This document shows, in pieces, positions 10,698-21,292 of a stretch of DNA of 64,000 nt (positions are counted from its first letter, which is position 1; every line of letters starts with the position of its first letter). A model generated the notes under the pieces. That model did not search any database and had not been told where the DNA came from. It was given only the letters and a program-made list of their open reading frames with translations. Source of the DNA: Taudactylus pleione (taxonomy: Eukaryota > Chordata > Amphibia > Anura > Myobatrachidae); the NCBI GenBank assembly GCA_031769625.1, contig JAUIMM010000016.1:17251001-17315000 (forward strand), given 5' to 3'. A program made the translations under genes and the position numbers.

Positions 10698-11873
10698 TAC
10701 TTTTTCTCTTCTTCCTCTGCCATCTTCTCTTCCGGTATCTCCTCCTCTTCCTCCTCCACCATCTCTTCCTCCTCTGTCACCTCTTCCTTCTCCACCATCT
10801 CTTCCTCCATCACCATCCCTTCCTCCTCTACCATCTCCTCTTCCTCCTCTGCCATCTCTTCCTCCTCTGCCATCCCTTCCTCCTACACCATCTCTTTCTT
10901 CTCCACCAGCTCCTCCTCTTCCTCCTCCACCATCTCTTCCACTGCCATCTCTTCCTCCTCCACTATCCTTTCCTTCTCCACCATCTCCGCCTCTTCCTCC
11001 TCCACCATCCCTTCCTCCTCCACCATCATCTCCTCTTCCTCCTCCGCCATCTCTTCCTTCTCTGCCATACTTTCTTCCTCTGCAATCCCTTCCTCCTCCA
11101 CCATCTTCTCCTCTTCCTCCTCCATCCCTACCTCCTCTGCCATCTCCTCTTCCTCCTCCACCATCTCTTCCTTCTCCATCATCTCCTCCTGTTCCTCCTC
11201 CACCATCTCTTCCTCCTCTGCCATCTCTTCCTCCTCCACCATCCCTTCCTCCTCCATCATCTCCTCTTCCTCCTCCGCCATCTCTTCCTCCATCATCTCT
11301 TCTTCCGCCATCTCCTCTTCCTCCTCCAACTTCTCTTCCTCCTCCGCCATTTCCTCCTCTTCCTCCTCAGCCATTTCTTCCTCCTCCATCATCTCCTCCT
11401 CCTCCGCCATCCCTTCCTCCTCCACCACCTCCTCCGCTTCCTCCTCTGCCATCCCTTCCTCCTCCACCATCTCTTCCTCTTCCACCTCCACCATCCCTTC
11501 CTCCTCCACCATCTCCTCCTCTTCCTCCTACGCCATCCCTTCCTCCTCCACATCTCCTCCTCTTCTTCCTCCACCATCTCTTCCTCCTCCATCATCGCCT
11601 TTTCCTCCTCTGCCATCCCTTCCTCCTCCACCATCTCCTCCTTTTCCTCCTCCGCCTTCCCTTCCTCCTCCAACATCTCCTCCTCTTCCTCCTCCAACAT
11701 CTCTTCCTCCTCCGCCATCTCTTCCTTCTCCACCATCTCCTCCTCTTCCTCCTCCACCATCTCCTCCTCTTCCTCCTCAGCCATCCCTTCCTCCTCCACC
11801 ATCTCCTCCTCTTCCTCCTCTGCCATCTCTTCCTCCTCCACCATCATCTCCTCTTCCTCCTCTTCATCTCCAT
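10698..11873. repeat. 1.2-kb polypyrimidine/polypurine minisatellite
   Basis: The plus strand is almost pure C/T, built on triplets such as 'cctcctccaccatctcttcctcctctgccat'. The rare purines are confined to 'cca', 'tgc' and 'cat' contexts. Because the unit is triplet-based and nearly free of stops, frames of 400-490 codons (Pro/Leu/Ser-rich) open on plus and Glu/Met-rich frames on minus. I judge these a composition effect, not genes. Confidence 0.92.
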
Positions 11874-12139
11874 TACTGTTAAACACAGAGTAAAAAAAAA
11901 AATCAAAATTACATTATACCTACAATATCTCTTTGTAATACAGTTATTTTCTGTTACTTTGAGTTCAGTTTTGCTGGCAATGCATGGATTATAAAAGGCT
12001 TTAAAATGTAAGACATTCAGGTTAGTTGTAATGTATCTCAGTTGGCTGAATTATTGCTTGTTAATTTTTATTAATCTATATTTAAATAGTGCTAATATAT
12101 TGCACCTTATATAGAATATTGGCTCATGGACATCACTTT
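11874..12139. other. No gene recognised
   Basis: AT-rich sequence without visible structure. Confidence 0.4.
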
Positions 12140-12352
12140 ATCTAAAATCTATATCAAACAAACTAAGGTCACTGTGTTCCAGAACCTACCACTATATATT
12201 TTGAACTTTAGTAGGAAAGAAGAGACCCTGTAGGTATCCCACAAGAAGACAATTAGATCATACAAACTCCACACAGATAGTGGCTGTGCCCTGGTTGGAA
12301 TCAAACCCACGGCCCCACCAATGTGATGCAGCAATGTTAATTATAATGCCGG
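12140..12352 (-). mobile_element. V-SINE-like tRNA-derived SINE
   Basis: On the minus strand the head has a B-box-like ggtttgattcc followed by 'aaccagggcac' and 'tctgtgtggagtttgtatg', the conserved V-SINE core. The tail includes 'gtggtaggtt'. The A box is degraded. A second copy is at about 31531-31684. Confidence 0.7.
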
Positions 12353-12444
12353 GAATCCAGGCTGTCGGGAGTGGGTAGGGCAATGTGACATAAGTCTGTG
12401 ATAATTGTGGGGACTAATGATTCAACTAAACAGTAAGAAAATGA
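12353..12444. other. No gene recognised
   Basis: Short spacer before the inverted repeat. Confidence 0.4.
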
Positions 12445-12745
12445 TAGGATAGAGTCCTGGATGCTAGGACAGGGGGATGAGAAACACAAATGAGAAAATA
12501 AACAGTATACTTCTTGTCAGATGTTATTATCTTATAAGTAATGGAGTATTTTTCAACACAGAATAGACACAGGAAAAACACAGAAAATAGTGTAATCCTG
12601 TAAGTGGTAACACACTTCTTTTAAAATATAGCAACTGAGATGTAGGTGATTAGAACACAAGTATTTTATTATACAAATATGTAATTAGCTCCAATTTGAG
12701 AAACTGGTGAACCAAAAAATAAAATATACATAGTTTTTAAACAGG
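12445..12745 (+). repeat. Large inverted repeat, left arm
   Basis: About 300 bp pair with 13156-13440 in inverse orientation at about 80-85% by eye. Matched landmarks include aggacagggggatgaga, aaataaacagtat, taagtaatgga, gtgtaatcctgtaagtg and gaaactggtgaaccaaaaaa. Arms this long with a 410-bp loop could fold into a stable hairpin. Confidence 0.85.
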
Positions 12746-13155
12746 TTTATCATACCCAACACCTATTGGGCAATAGGGGTTGGGTATGATAATCCGGCTG
12801 TCGGGATACCACTAGTCAGAATACCAACAGCAGCATCCCGACAGGCAGATTCCCAACACCCATTGGAGTGAATAGTAAGTATTTTTCTAACCCCTACCCT
12901 AACCCTAACCCACCCTTCTCTGAGCCTAACCCTAACCCTCCCCCCCAGTGCCTAAACCTAACCTCCCCCTCCCCGATGCCTAACCCTAACCCTCCCCCTA
13001 GTGCCTAACCCTAACCCCGCTATGTAACTCTTCCCTCCCCGTGCACCCCGATACTTATGTTCAGGATGCTGATGGTCTGGATTTCGGCGCAGGTATTAGG
13101 ACCATCGGCATCCTGCAGCTGGGAAACCGACTACATCCCGGCCCATAGTATGCAG
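12746..13155. mobile_element. 'ccctaa'-rich dispersed repeat in the loop of the inverted repeat
   Basis: Starts with the near-perfect hairpin tcatacccaacaccta/taggggttgggtatga. This is followed by 'ggctgtcgggatacc' and a run of 'cctaaccctaaccc' with C-rich spacers. The same cctaaccct-rich core occurs at 4.68, 5.23, 14.28 and 16.38 kb. It is probably a MITE inserted between the two arms. Confidence 0.6.
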
Positions 13156-13440
13156 CCTGTTTAAAACTGTATATTTTATTTTTTGGTTCACCAGTTTCTA
13201 AAGTTGGACTCAATTACGTATTTGTATAATAAAATGCTCCTTTGAATTATCTATATCACAGTAACTATATTTTAAATCAAGTGTTCCCACTTACAGGATT
13301 ACACTGTTTTGTGTTTCCACCTTTACTATGCTGAGAAACACTCCATTACTTAGAAACAATAAGGATATCTAAAGAGATGCATACTGTTTATTTTCCCATT
13401 TGTGTCTCTCCTCCCCCTGTCCTAGTGCCCAGGGCTCTAT
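13156..13440 (-). repeat. Large inverted repeat, right arm
   Basis: Inverse partner of 12445-12745 (see that entry). Open frames of about 80 codons here show no family signature. Confidence 0.85.
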
Positions 13441-14090
13441 ACTATACTTTTCTTACTGTATATCTATTTATTAGGGGATCCAGGGACACCCCCAGTATTT
13501 TTGTCCCAGGCTGCTGTGTAGGATTTTGCATACTTATTCTTTATCACTTGCTACTAATGATGGAAATAGTCAGACCCACCACCAACCGATGCTGCCTGCA
13601 CCTCTTCTCTGGGGTTCTCCCGGAGGAGACATTATAAGAGTTGGTATGAGCACAGTACATGCAGTGACTGGGGGTAGCCATGACCTGATCTGGACTAATG
13701 CTCATTACTTGGTATTGGGGTTATTGGTTATGACCTTAGAGATGGACAAGAATTGATATGGAAGGGCATGAATTGTCACTGAGCTATACTGTGAGACAGC
13801 AGCGATCCCATATGGCCATAGGATAGCTCATCACAGGGGTGGGCTGGTCTCTGCAGGAGGTTCTGCTCACTGAGATACATTCCCTGATTATTTTGAACTT
13901 TAGCTGGGTACACACTAGATTATATGCCCGATCTGGTGGATAGCACGGCCTCTGCCATCATTCACTCGCTCCTGGTATCAGCAATTGTATATACAGTTGC
14001 GATGCCGGAGCCCCTGCCGGGTCCCGTTGCTGCTGATGTCGTAAATACTAGACATCGTCTAGTGTCTAGTGTGTACCCGGCATTAGTGTC
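13441..14090. repeat. Dispersed repeat fragments, no gene
   Basis: 13590-13710 ('ggttctcccggaggagacat' to 'gactgggggtagccatgacc') matches 17930-18030 and, more weakly, the 'ccggagatgaaattat' segments near 325 and 59290. It is a dispersed family whose termini I could not define. The remainder is unassigned. Confidence 0.5.
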
Positions 14091-14625
14091 CTGTGGAATG
14101 TAGTTAAATGACCGATGGCAGCAATGCCGCAAGTCAAAATCCCGATGGCTAATGCCCAACAGGGGATTTAAGATAGGTGTCGAAATGACGATGCCTATCA
14201 TAATCCCGGTGCCAGAACACAGTAGGATGCCAGATCGAACGAGGTAAGTTAGGGTTGTCCTTAGTGTTAGCCATGGGTGGGAGGATTAGCTTTAGGCACC
14301 CCTGGGAGGACTTAGGGATAGGCACCCCCAGCGAGAGTTAGGTTAGGGGAGGTGGGGTTAGGCACCACTGGGGGTAGGTTAGAGTTCGGCACCACCGAGG
14401 GTTAGGTTTAGGGTGCAGGAAGGGGGGTTAGGATTAGGCACCCCTGAGGAGGATTTAGGGTTAGGCACCACCCCAAGAGTTTTAGGGTTAGGCACTTCTG
14501 AGGGTTAGGGTTATGGGGGGACAGGGGAGGGTAATAGTACTTATTGGCCCCAGTCGGGATCTTTATCCTGTCCATATCCTGGTGCTGTCAGATATTGGAC
14601 AGCGGTCCCTCACAACCAGGACCTT
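14091..14625. mobile_element. 'ttaggg'-rich dispersed repeat (inverse orientation)
   Basis: The segment has 'aatcccgatgg' and 'cccggtgccagaac' near its left, then many 'gttagggttaggcacc' runs, and ends in 'gtcgggatctttatcctg'. It is the reverse-oriented counterpart of the cctaaccct-rich repeats at 4.7, 12.9 and 16.4 kb. Confidence 0.6.
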
Positions 14626-14649
14626 TCCAGACTACAGGTATATATGATT

Positions 14650-14960
14650 TTTGTTTTGTGTTGGTATATTTATGTATGCTTATTATGCCATTCTATTGGT
14701 AGTCACAATGGGAATGGTTATAGATGTTATGAGGATAATTAACGTGGGTACTTGTAGTCCTGTACTAGATTGTTACCCAGTGTGGCTTTGAAAATAGTGT
14801 CAGGAGACTGAAATGTTTAATTATTAAGCCTGTTTCATTTCTAGCATAAATGGAGCATTTTGGTCTTGTTTTATAAGCTACATTGCAGTAACCTAACATG
14901 ATATATAGTTGGCACCCCTAAATTGCTAGGGGATGAAGAGAAGAGGATGTTCAGCCATAT
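14650..14960 (+). repeat. Duplicated module, block B copy 1
   Basis: Matches 17315-17600 in the same orientation at about 80% by eye. Landmarks are 'tttatgtatgctt', 'ttggtagtcacaatgg', 'gttatgaggataatta', 'ggagca' and 'aaattgct'. It forms part of a set of diverged tandem duplicates with the C and D blocks. Confidence 0.7.
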
Positions 14961-15889
14961 ACCTAAAAATATACTTATGTAAGTGTGTACGGTGCTGCCA
15001 AGAGTAGCATTGGGCCCGGGTTATGGGGGGAGAAGGCATTTCGATAGATAAGGGAGCAGCTACACCCCTCATACAGAATATAATACAGAGTGACTTAAGG
15101 TCTGACTATATATAAACTCCTAGATACATGGGATGCTGTTTAGGCTCTGTTTGTTTGTATTACAATTGTATTACTTGCATTTAGCATGGGGTGAGGTAAT
15201 TGGTGGTGGGGTGCTGCACTGACTACACTGAGGTGGCGGATGTTACTGGGGGTGCTGCAGTCCCTTTGTAAAAACCGTCACTGCTTAATACCCTTTTATT
15301 GGCTGCAGAATTGAGTTGTCAGTGATATAAGTTTGGTCAGATGTCAAATTCGAATTGAAAAAGGTGTTATTTTTGAGATTGCTATTTGGGTTCATATTGG
15401 CGTCTCTTGCAGCTGATTTGCACTATTTTTCGGCCGTGATATCAAATAGGAATATTAAATTTCTAGGTCCTATTGATGTGTACTGCAAAATGGTGCTGAG
15501 TTGAATCGATGGTCTATTTGTCGAACAAATATTATCGTCCGTGTTTCAGGGGTTCTCGACCGAGTTTTCCTATTCGAATGGAACAAACTCGGCCAATTTT
15601 AGCATTTAGCAAATTGTGAATATGCATTTTCCATGCAATTGTGCCGCATTCAAATTCATTCAATCTTGGTAAATTTACCTCGTATCATTCTACATGCAGA
15701 GACACCCGCAGGCGCACTCAGAATATAGGCTGTATATCATTTTACTCGTCAGAAGCTGCTTGTGCATCCTATTTACATCACTGTGCGAATAAGACGCATT
15801 TGAAGGGACAAAGTCTCACTAAAAGATGCTCTGTGCTACCGAGTCATACGACGCATAACGCGACTTATAGCACACAGAGGATAAATGTA
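14961..15889. other. No gene recognised
   Basis: Unassigned sequence. A 103-codon frame at 15641-15952 shows no recognisable features. Confidence 0.4.
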
Positions 15890-16185
15890 CATGGACACAT
15901 ATGTATGTATAATGCTAGGAAATATATATCTTCATGGTGCATAAGTGAATAGAGCTACAGAATCATATGTGACTGATCTGTTACAAAAGTAAAGAAGTAA
16001 ACATGAATGTAGGTACTTACTAATATTGGACTGTCTGATCACTGTTAGAAACATAAAAAGTTAAACAGAAAATGTAAAGGGCATTCCACGTTCAGTTTGC
16101 TTTAGGTAACTTACATAACTTTCTACATCTTTTACTACATACATTGTTTTATTCTTCTGCCTTTATTATGTACTTTTGAGTCATA
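15890..16185 (-). repeat. Duplicated module, block C copy 1
   Basis: Matches 18905-19160 and 29025-29300. Shared landmarks are 'aatgctaggaaat', 'gtgaatagagcta', 'gactgatctgtta', 'gtaggtacttact', 'gttaaacag' and 'ttacttgc'. On the minus strand splice-like signals (ctaacag and gtaagtacct) bracket about 21 nt, and a second acceptor-like taacag precedes 'atcagtcacatatg'. Confidence 0.65.
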
Positions 16186-16206
16186 TCTACTAAATATATA
16201 AAAGAC

Positions 16207-16236
16207 GTTTGTTTGTTTGTTTGTTTGTTTGTTTGT
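16207..16236 (+). repeat. (GTTT)n microsatellite
   Basis: About seven perfect gttt units. The open frames across it are a consequence of the repeat. Confidence 0.9.
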
Positions 16237-16690
16237 TGGTGAATATCTTCCACAGCTCTGAAGGGGTGTGGTATGGCATGCCGATGGATGAAATCCTGGC
16301 TGACCAAATACCGACAGTTAAAGACAGAAGAGTTAAAAGCCAAACGGGGCTCATAAGTACCCTAACCTTCTCCTCTCCCCATCCTAACCCTCCCTTAGTA
16401 GTGCCTAACCCTAAGACCCCTGGGGTGGTGCCTAACCCTAAGACCCCCGGGATGGTGCCTAACCCTAAGACCCCCGGGGTGGTACCTAAACCTAACCCCC
16501 CTCCCTCCATGGCTAAGTGCTAGCATTCCCTGCTAACTGCGATTGCGATAATGGCTAGTGGGGCTTTCAGCATCTGCATTCTGTTAGGCATCGCGATTTA
16601 GACTTTCGTATCTAGACGACTTTCAGTCTTTAGCCGTCGGTATTATGTCCGGCGGTATAGTGACTACATCCCCTCTAAAGGTAAAGTTGC
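16237..16690. mobile_element. 'cctaaccct'-rich dispersed repeat
   Basis: A core of three near-identical 'gtgcctaaccctaagacccc' units lies at about 16400-16480, flanked by 'gataccgac'-type and 'cgtcggtattatgtccggcg' segments. It resembles the elements at 4.6, 12.75 and 14.1 kb. A 104-codon frame through it is not considered coding. Confidence 0.55.
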
Positions 16691-17314
16691 CAAATCTAAC
16701 ATATTTATTTAGTATCACAAAAGTAAGCTATTAGACAACATAGCGACAATGCGTCAAAGCAACAGATCTTATATATAAAATGAATTGCTCTGTTTGTTTG
16801 TCTGTCCGGTCATGCTTTCAGTTGGATCCTGGCCTGGTTTTTAGGGGGGTTAGGGTGTTGGTCGGACCTCCTGTGGATATATGCTCATGGCGGAGTGTGC
16901 CATGCAGAACTTTGATCCACCGAGTCTCTTCTGTGCCTTCCACTGGATGGATTTGGACTACTTCACATAAAACATAATACTTCAGCTACTAAATTAATTT
17001 AATTAAAATTGATATAGAATAAGGAAGTTTATGTGGCGTACATAGCTGGGTATGTTCACTCACACCCTAGTGTTGGCGGCCCCAGGATAGTCTCTTGTTA
17101 AATATATGCAACATTAATTTCCTCTTCAATCCCCAATATCTACAGTAGTGAGTGGATAATATTACAGTGAGCTATACAGCATTACATATATAGGATCTAT
17201 AACATAATTGCACTATTTCAGCTAATTGTTATTGTTATATACTGAAATTAATCATACTGTAATAATATGAAAGATTTGCAATAAAACTATCTGTTACATG
17301 TCATATACTGTTAT
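16691..17314. other. No gene recognised
   Basis: Low-complexity AT-rich sequence with short frames only. Confidence 0.4.
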
Positions 17315-17600
17315 GTTTGTGTATCTTTATAGGTGTATTTATGTATGCTTCTTACACCATTTTATTGGTAGTCACAATGGAAGTGGTTTAGGTGTTATGA
17401 GGATAATTAGCTATGGGTATTTGTAATCCGAAATGGGGTTGTTACCCTGTGACATTGAAATAGTATCAGGTGACTGAAACATTGATTAAACTTATTTAAT
17501 TTCTACCATGATTGGAGCATGCAGGTCTTTTTTACAAGCTACATTGACATTACCTAACTGTATCTTTATTTGGCAACCCCAAATTGCTAAAAGAAGATGG
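17315..17600 (+). repeat. Duplicated module, block B copy 2
   Basis: Second copy of the block at 14650-14960, same orientation, about 2.67 kb downstream. See that entry for landmarks. Confidence 0.7.
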
Positions 17601-18250
17601 TGAGCATCCATCTACATATGAATATACAAATATAGGTGTGTGGAGAGCCCCCCGGGTTATGGGGGTAGTGCGCATATCACCAGATGTGGATTCATCTATA
17701 CCCTTCTCTCAGTATGTACTCATGACCCATATCCACCACATTCTGGGAGCCCAAAAGGTCATTGGCACCTGTATGTTGGCGATTATAGTGTGGACCTGAT
17801 TCTACAATGATCGAATCATTTGGCCCCACCTCCTCTTTTTAATGCATGATTCATGGCACTTTGCTGAGAGGAGATGAACAGTGTGGACCCTAATGGACCC
17901 ACTCCCATCAAGTGCCACTCTGCATCTTTGCCCTGAGCTTCTCCTGGAGATGGGACTATAAGAGTTGGTAAGTATGAGTTCAGGGCATGCAGTGACTGGG
18001 GGTAGCCATGAACTAATCTGGACTGAGGGTCATTACCTGGTCTTAGGGGTAGGTGGCGGGATGCTGACTGAAAGATTTGAGGTCCCTGCAGAGGCTTCAA
18101 TGGGTGTGGTGACGCCCTGTGGGACACTCACGTGCATGTCCAAAAGGGGGCCCTGGTGGAGGCTTGCCCAGCTTTCTGGGAGCTGCTATGATGGCTCAAG
18201 AATAAAAAATTAGGAAAATAGGTTTTAACAATGAACCAAGGGTGAATTTT
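17601..18250. repeat. Dispersed repeat fragments, no gene
   Basis: 17825-18030 resembles 235-345 and 13590-13710 ('tgcatgattcatggcactttgct', 'ttctcctggagatgg', 'gagttggtaagtatga', 'gactgggggtagccatga'). Nothing else recognised. Confidence 0.5.
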
Positions 18251-18269
18251 TTTGTTAACACTTCATAAA

Positions 18270-18538
18270 GCCCTGTCTCACAGCCGCTGTCGAGCCGTGT
18301 CTCACAGCTGTTGCCCAGCCCCGTCTCACAGCCACAGGCCCAGCCCCGTCTCACAGCTGCTGCCCAGCCATGTCTCACAGCCGCTGCCCAGCCCCGTCTC
18401 ACAGCCACTGCCCAGCCCCGTCTCACAGCTGTTTCCCAGCCCCATCTCACAGCCGCTGCCCAATCCCGTCTCACAGCTGTTGCACAGCCCTCTATCACAG
18501 CAGCTGCCCAGCCCCGTCTCACAGCCACTGATCCATTC
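18270..18538 (+). repeat. 24-bp minisatellite
   Basis: About eleven units of 'cagccccgtctcacagccgctgcc' style with point variation (ccgctg, ccactg, ctgttg). It opens frames in several registers on both strands (Cys/Gly-rich on minus, Gln/Pro-rich on plus), which I treat as artefacts. Confidence 0.92.
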
Positions 18539-18539
18539 G

Positions 18540-18904
18540 CAAAGTGAGTGACAGGCAGTTGGCATTTGGGGGAGGTAATGGGGGGTGGCTCAGCAAACGC
18601 AGGCATCTGACCGTTTAAATGCTGTTTCATGGGCATGCATATATTAGTCATATTCCCTGCTTTGCAGCATGAGAGCACACAGCGTGTCAAGAGAGTTACT
18701 TGGTCAGACTTGCTGCATGGCTGTCCGATCTACATCGATGTTACCGATGTTTATGCTGTTGTACATCGTCAGATGGATATCAGAAGTTAGCAGTGGGAGT
18801 CCCTTTGCTCGGCTCTGCTTTGTAAAGTCATTAGCATATTTTAGCAGCAGCGATCCGTGAGATAATGCAGTTGCAATTACATTAGCGCACATCTCTGAAT
18901 CAGT
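18540..18904. mobile_element. Diverged Harbinger-type MITE interior and right end
   Basis: The order 'agtgagtgacaggcagttgg', 'gggaggtaatggggggtgg', 'aacgcaggcatctg', 'gggcatgcatatatta' and 'gcgatccgtgag', ending near 'ctctgaatcag', parallels 28298-28832. The left end is missing or replaced by the minisatellite. Confidence 0.5.
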
Positions 18905-19160
18905 TTCTATATGTGTAATGCTGGGAAATATGTATATACATTGTGCATAAGTGAATAGAGCTATAGGATTATATTTGACTAATCTGTTAGATACATAAAT
19001 AAGTAAAAATAATATAGGTACTTACTCAGAACTGAAGAGTCCATTAAAGGTTTTAGTACTGTTATAAAATGAAAGTTAAACAGTAAAAGTTACAATTGTT
19101 TTCAACCTCAGTTTGCGTTAGATTACTTGCATCACATTTATGCATCTGCTACTACAAACC
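18905..19160 (-). repeat. Duplicated module, block C copy 2
   Basis: Second copy of the block at 15890-16185. On the minus strand acceptor-like 'ttttataacag' and donor-like 'gtaagtacct' bracket 33 nt, at the position where copy 1 has 21 nt. Confidence 0.65.
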
Positions 19161-19499
19161 TTGTTTTGTTTGTATTTTTGAATTTATACTGTAGTTTTGA
19201 GCCATATAGTTATATTATCCGGCAGAGCTGTGTATATTTGCTGCTCTGTGATACAAGGCAAAGCTGTGATTTGAATACAACTGTATCCAATGCACAGAGC
19301 ACAGCAGAGCAGTATTGTATTCTACAGCAACAAAATAAAACAACACTGCCTGGCTATACAGTATAAACACATGTCAGTAATGTAATATCCTGTGAGGCAC
19401 CGGTAAGATTTTATCAATGAAGGGGGAACACACCAGGGGGTATATTTATGAAGTGGTATAATTTGTAGGCTGCAGCTTCTTGGCTGACTTACAGATCAT
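19161..19499 (-). repeat. Duplicated module, block D copy 1
   Basis: Matches 29300-29460 plus 30070-30165. Shared phrases are 'tattatccggcagagctg', 'ggcaaagctgtgatt', 'gtatccaatg', 'agagcagtattg', 'aaacacatgtcagtaa', 'gtaagattttatc' and 'accagggggtatatttatga'. In the second copy three MITEs interrupt it. Confidence 0.75.
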
Positions 19500-20249
19500 G
19501 GGCCTGATTCAGAGCCGCTTGCTAGATGTGATCGCTCGCACGATGTGTACGCAAATTGTGCAGGCAGCGCTTCCGCACAACAATGCATTAGCATGCCCAG
19601 TATTTTTTTAAGAGTGATCACATAGTGTATGCAGACACCCACCAGCCTGTTTTAAGACACCCACTTGTGTACGTCATGTCCAGGAAGTGTATTCAACCAT
19701 CAGTACATCGGGTAACATCGGGTGCTATCGCTTGAGGTTGAGCATACCCTGCTGTAAGCACTGCGAGCACTTCAGTGTACAAACAAGCCAGGTGACGTGT
19801 ACTATGATGCTGTCTTTTAATTATGCACACCTCTAAAATGCTGTTGAGATGCTCAGACACACCTGTGTTTGCACCTTCATTCCCCCTTTTTTAATGGCCA
19901 GCCCCTGTTACCACCTTCAGTTGTCTTCCCCTGTCACTCACTCTGCTGGGCTGTCCATGCGCAGTGAGCGAATGCATTGTGAACTTTCGCTAAGGTATGC
20001 ACATGCGCATTCACATTGCATACCATCAGCAGCAGCGAAGACAAGGTCTGTGGTGACCTTGAAACGTTGACACATTCGGTGTATTATATTATTACTCTAA
20101 TACATATTTGATTTTTTTTGCTGCCTGGTTCTTTCTCTATGGGGCTTGCTATGCACCTAAAGGAAATACCTGCTTTATATATCTACTAAAGGAAGGCACC
20201 CACTCAACTGCATCATTATTTCTGCTAGTGCCAAACTACAAGCAACATA
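19500..20249. mobile_element. Harbinger-type MITE left end and unassigned sequence
   Basis: The start gggcctgattcagagccgct is the GATTCAGA-type TIR seen in other elements here. A matching right end is not visible, so the copy is truncated. The rest is unassigned up to the autonomous element. Confidence 0.5.
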
Positions 20250-20289
20250 GGCACTCATTCAGAGCCACTCGCAAACAGCAGTACGCTCG

Positions 20290-21250
20290 TTGCGTTCCGA
20301 TGTTGACTAACCGCGCATGCGTCGGTGTAACACTGCGCATGTGCGTACGGCAGATTGCGAGTTTTTTTGGTCTCGTTCGTCAAATAGCGTACAGGAAGTG
20401 ACATGTCAAATGTGATTGACAGAACAGGGCGTTTTTGGGTGTTGAGGGGGGTGGAGATGGAAAAACGCAGGCGTGGCGAGGCGTTTTTGGGGCGTACATA
20501 CATTAGCAGATGCGAGCGTAAAATGTGTACGGACCGACTCATACGTCACTGGATGATCCTCTTTCCCTTCAAAATGCTCGCACAGCTTAGGGTCTGGATT
20601 ACTCGACCACATTGGCGATGGCCTTCACCTCCATCCCGGCACTCCTCGATGTTGCTGCGATTAATCGCGGGTGGTCTGAACAGCAATTAGTGGTGGATTG
20701 AAAACCGGCTTGGTATGTGTTTTGAAAGTAGTTTTTTGTGTTAGCACAAAAGCGTACGCAGGTGGAAATCATAGCTGCTAATGTGATGATTACACAATCA
20801 ATTTACGTACATTTGTGGTAGTTTCTTTGGGGCTCAATTTGTTGGTTAGGGCCTATTGTAACAATAATGTCATCATGTTTTTTTGGTTTTTACCTTTTTC
20901 TTTTGGCCTGTTGAATTTGCCTCGTTATGTTAAATTTGAAACGTTCCTTAAAGAGCCCTTTTTTGGGGGGGCATGTAAAATGTGGTTCTTGCCAGTTTGT
21001 GCTTTTTGGCCCAGGATTAAATGTAATCCATTGTGACAATAATGTGAGAATACAATGTCAGTTTTTTATTATTTTTTTATTGCTCAAACAAAAAATCACA
21101 ATAAAAAAATTTTTTGCCAAAGTTTTTTTGCAGGGTTCATTTCCAAACTTACAATAATTGGGCCAAAATAAAAGAATTATGAAATTTAGAACACAAAATT
21201 AAAAACAATTCACAAGAAAGGAGAGGGAAGTTTTGACCAGAAAGGAATAT
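20290..21250. other. Left subterminal region of the Harbinger element
   Basis: GC-rich with CpG-containing motifs (gcgcatgcgt, gggcgtttttggg) up to about 20.65 kb, then T-rich. The composition resembles the subterminal parts of the nearby MITEs, which often share subterminal binding sites with their autonomous partner. AATAAA-type signals on the minus strand (for example 21063-21080) could serve the Myb-like gene upstream of them. Confidence 0.5.
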
Positions 21251-21292
21251 GAGCCAAGCACAGAAGGAGTGTGGGAAAAGTCGCCATTGCTT

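Noticed and set aside
10534..11994. Long Pro/Leu/Ser-rich open frame (486 codons) and Glu-rich frames on the other strand
   Set aside because: They follow from a stop-poor triplet-based C/T repeat. The 'protein' is pure low complexity in every register, without splice or start context.
14330..14520. True interstitial telomere
   Set aside because: The ttaggg words are irregular and embedded in a dispersed repeat that occurs at several sites.
18252..18565. Cys/Gly-rich and Gln/Pro-rich frames of 78-99 codons
   Set aside because: Product of the 24-bp minisatellite, which is divisible by three.
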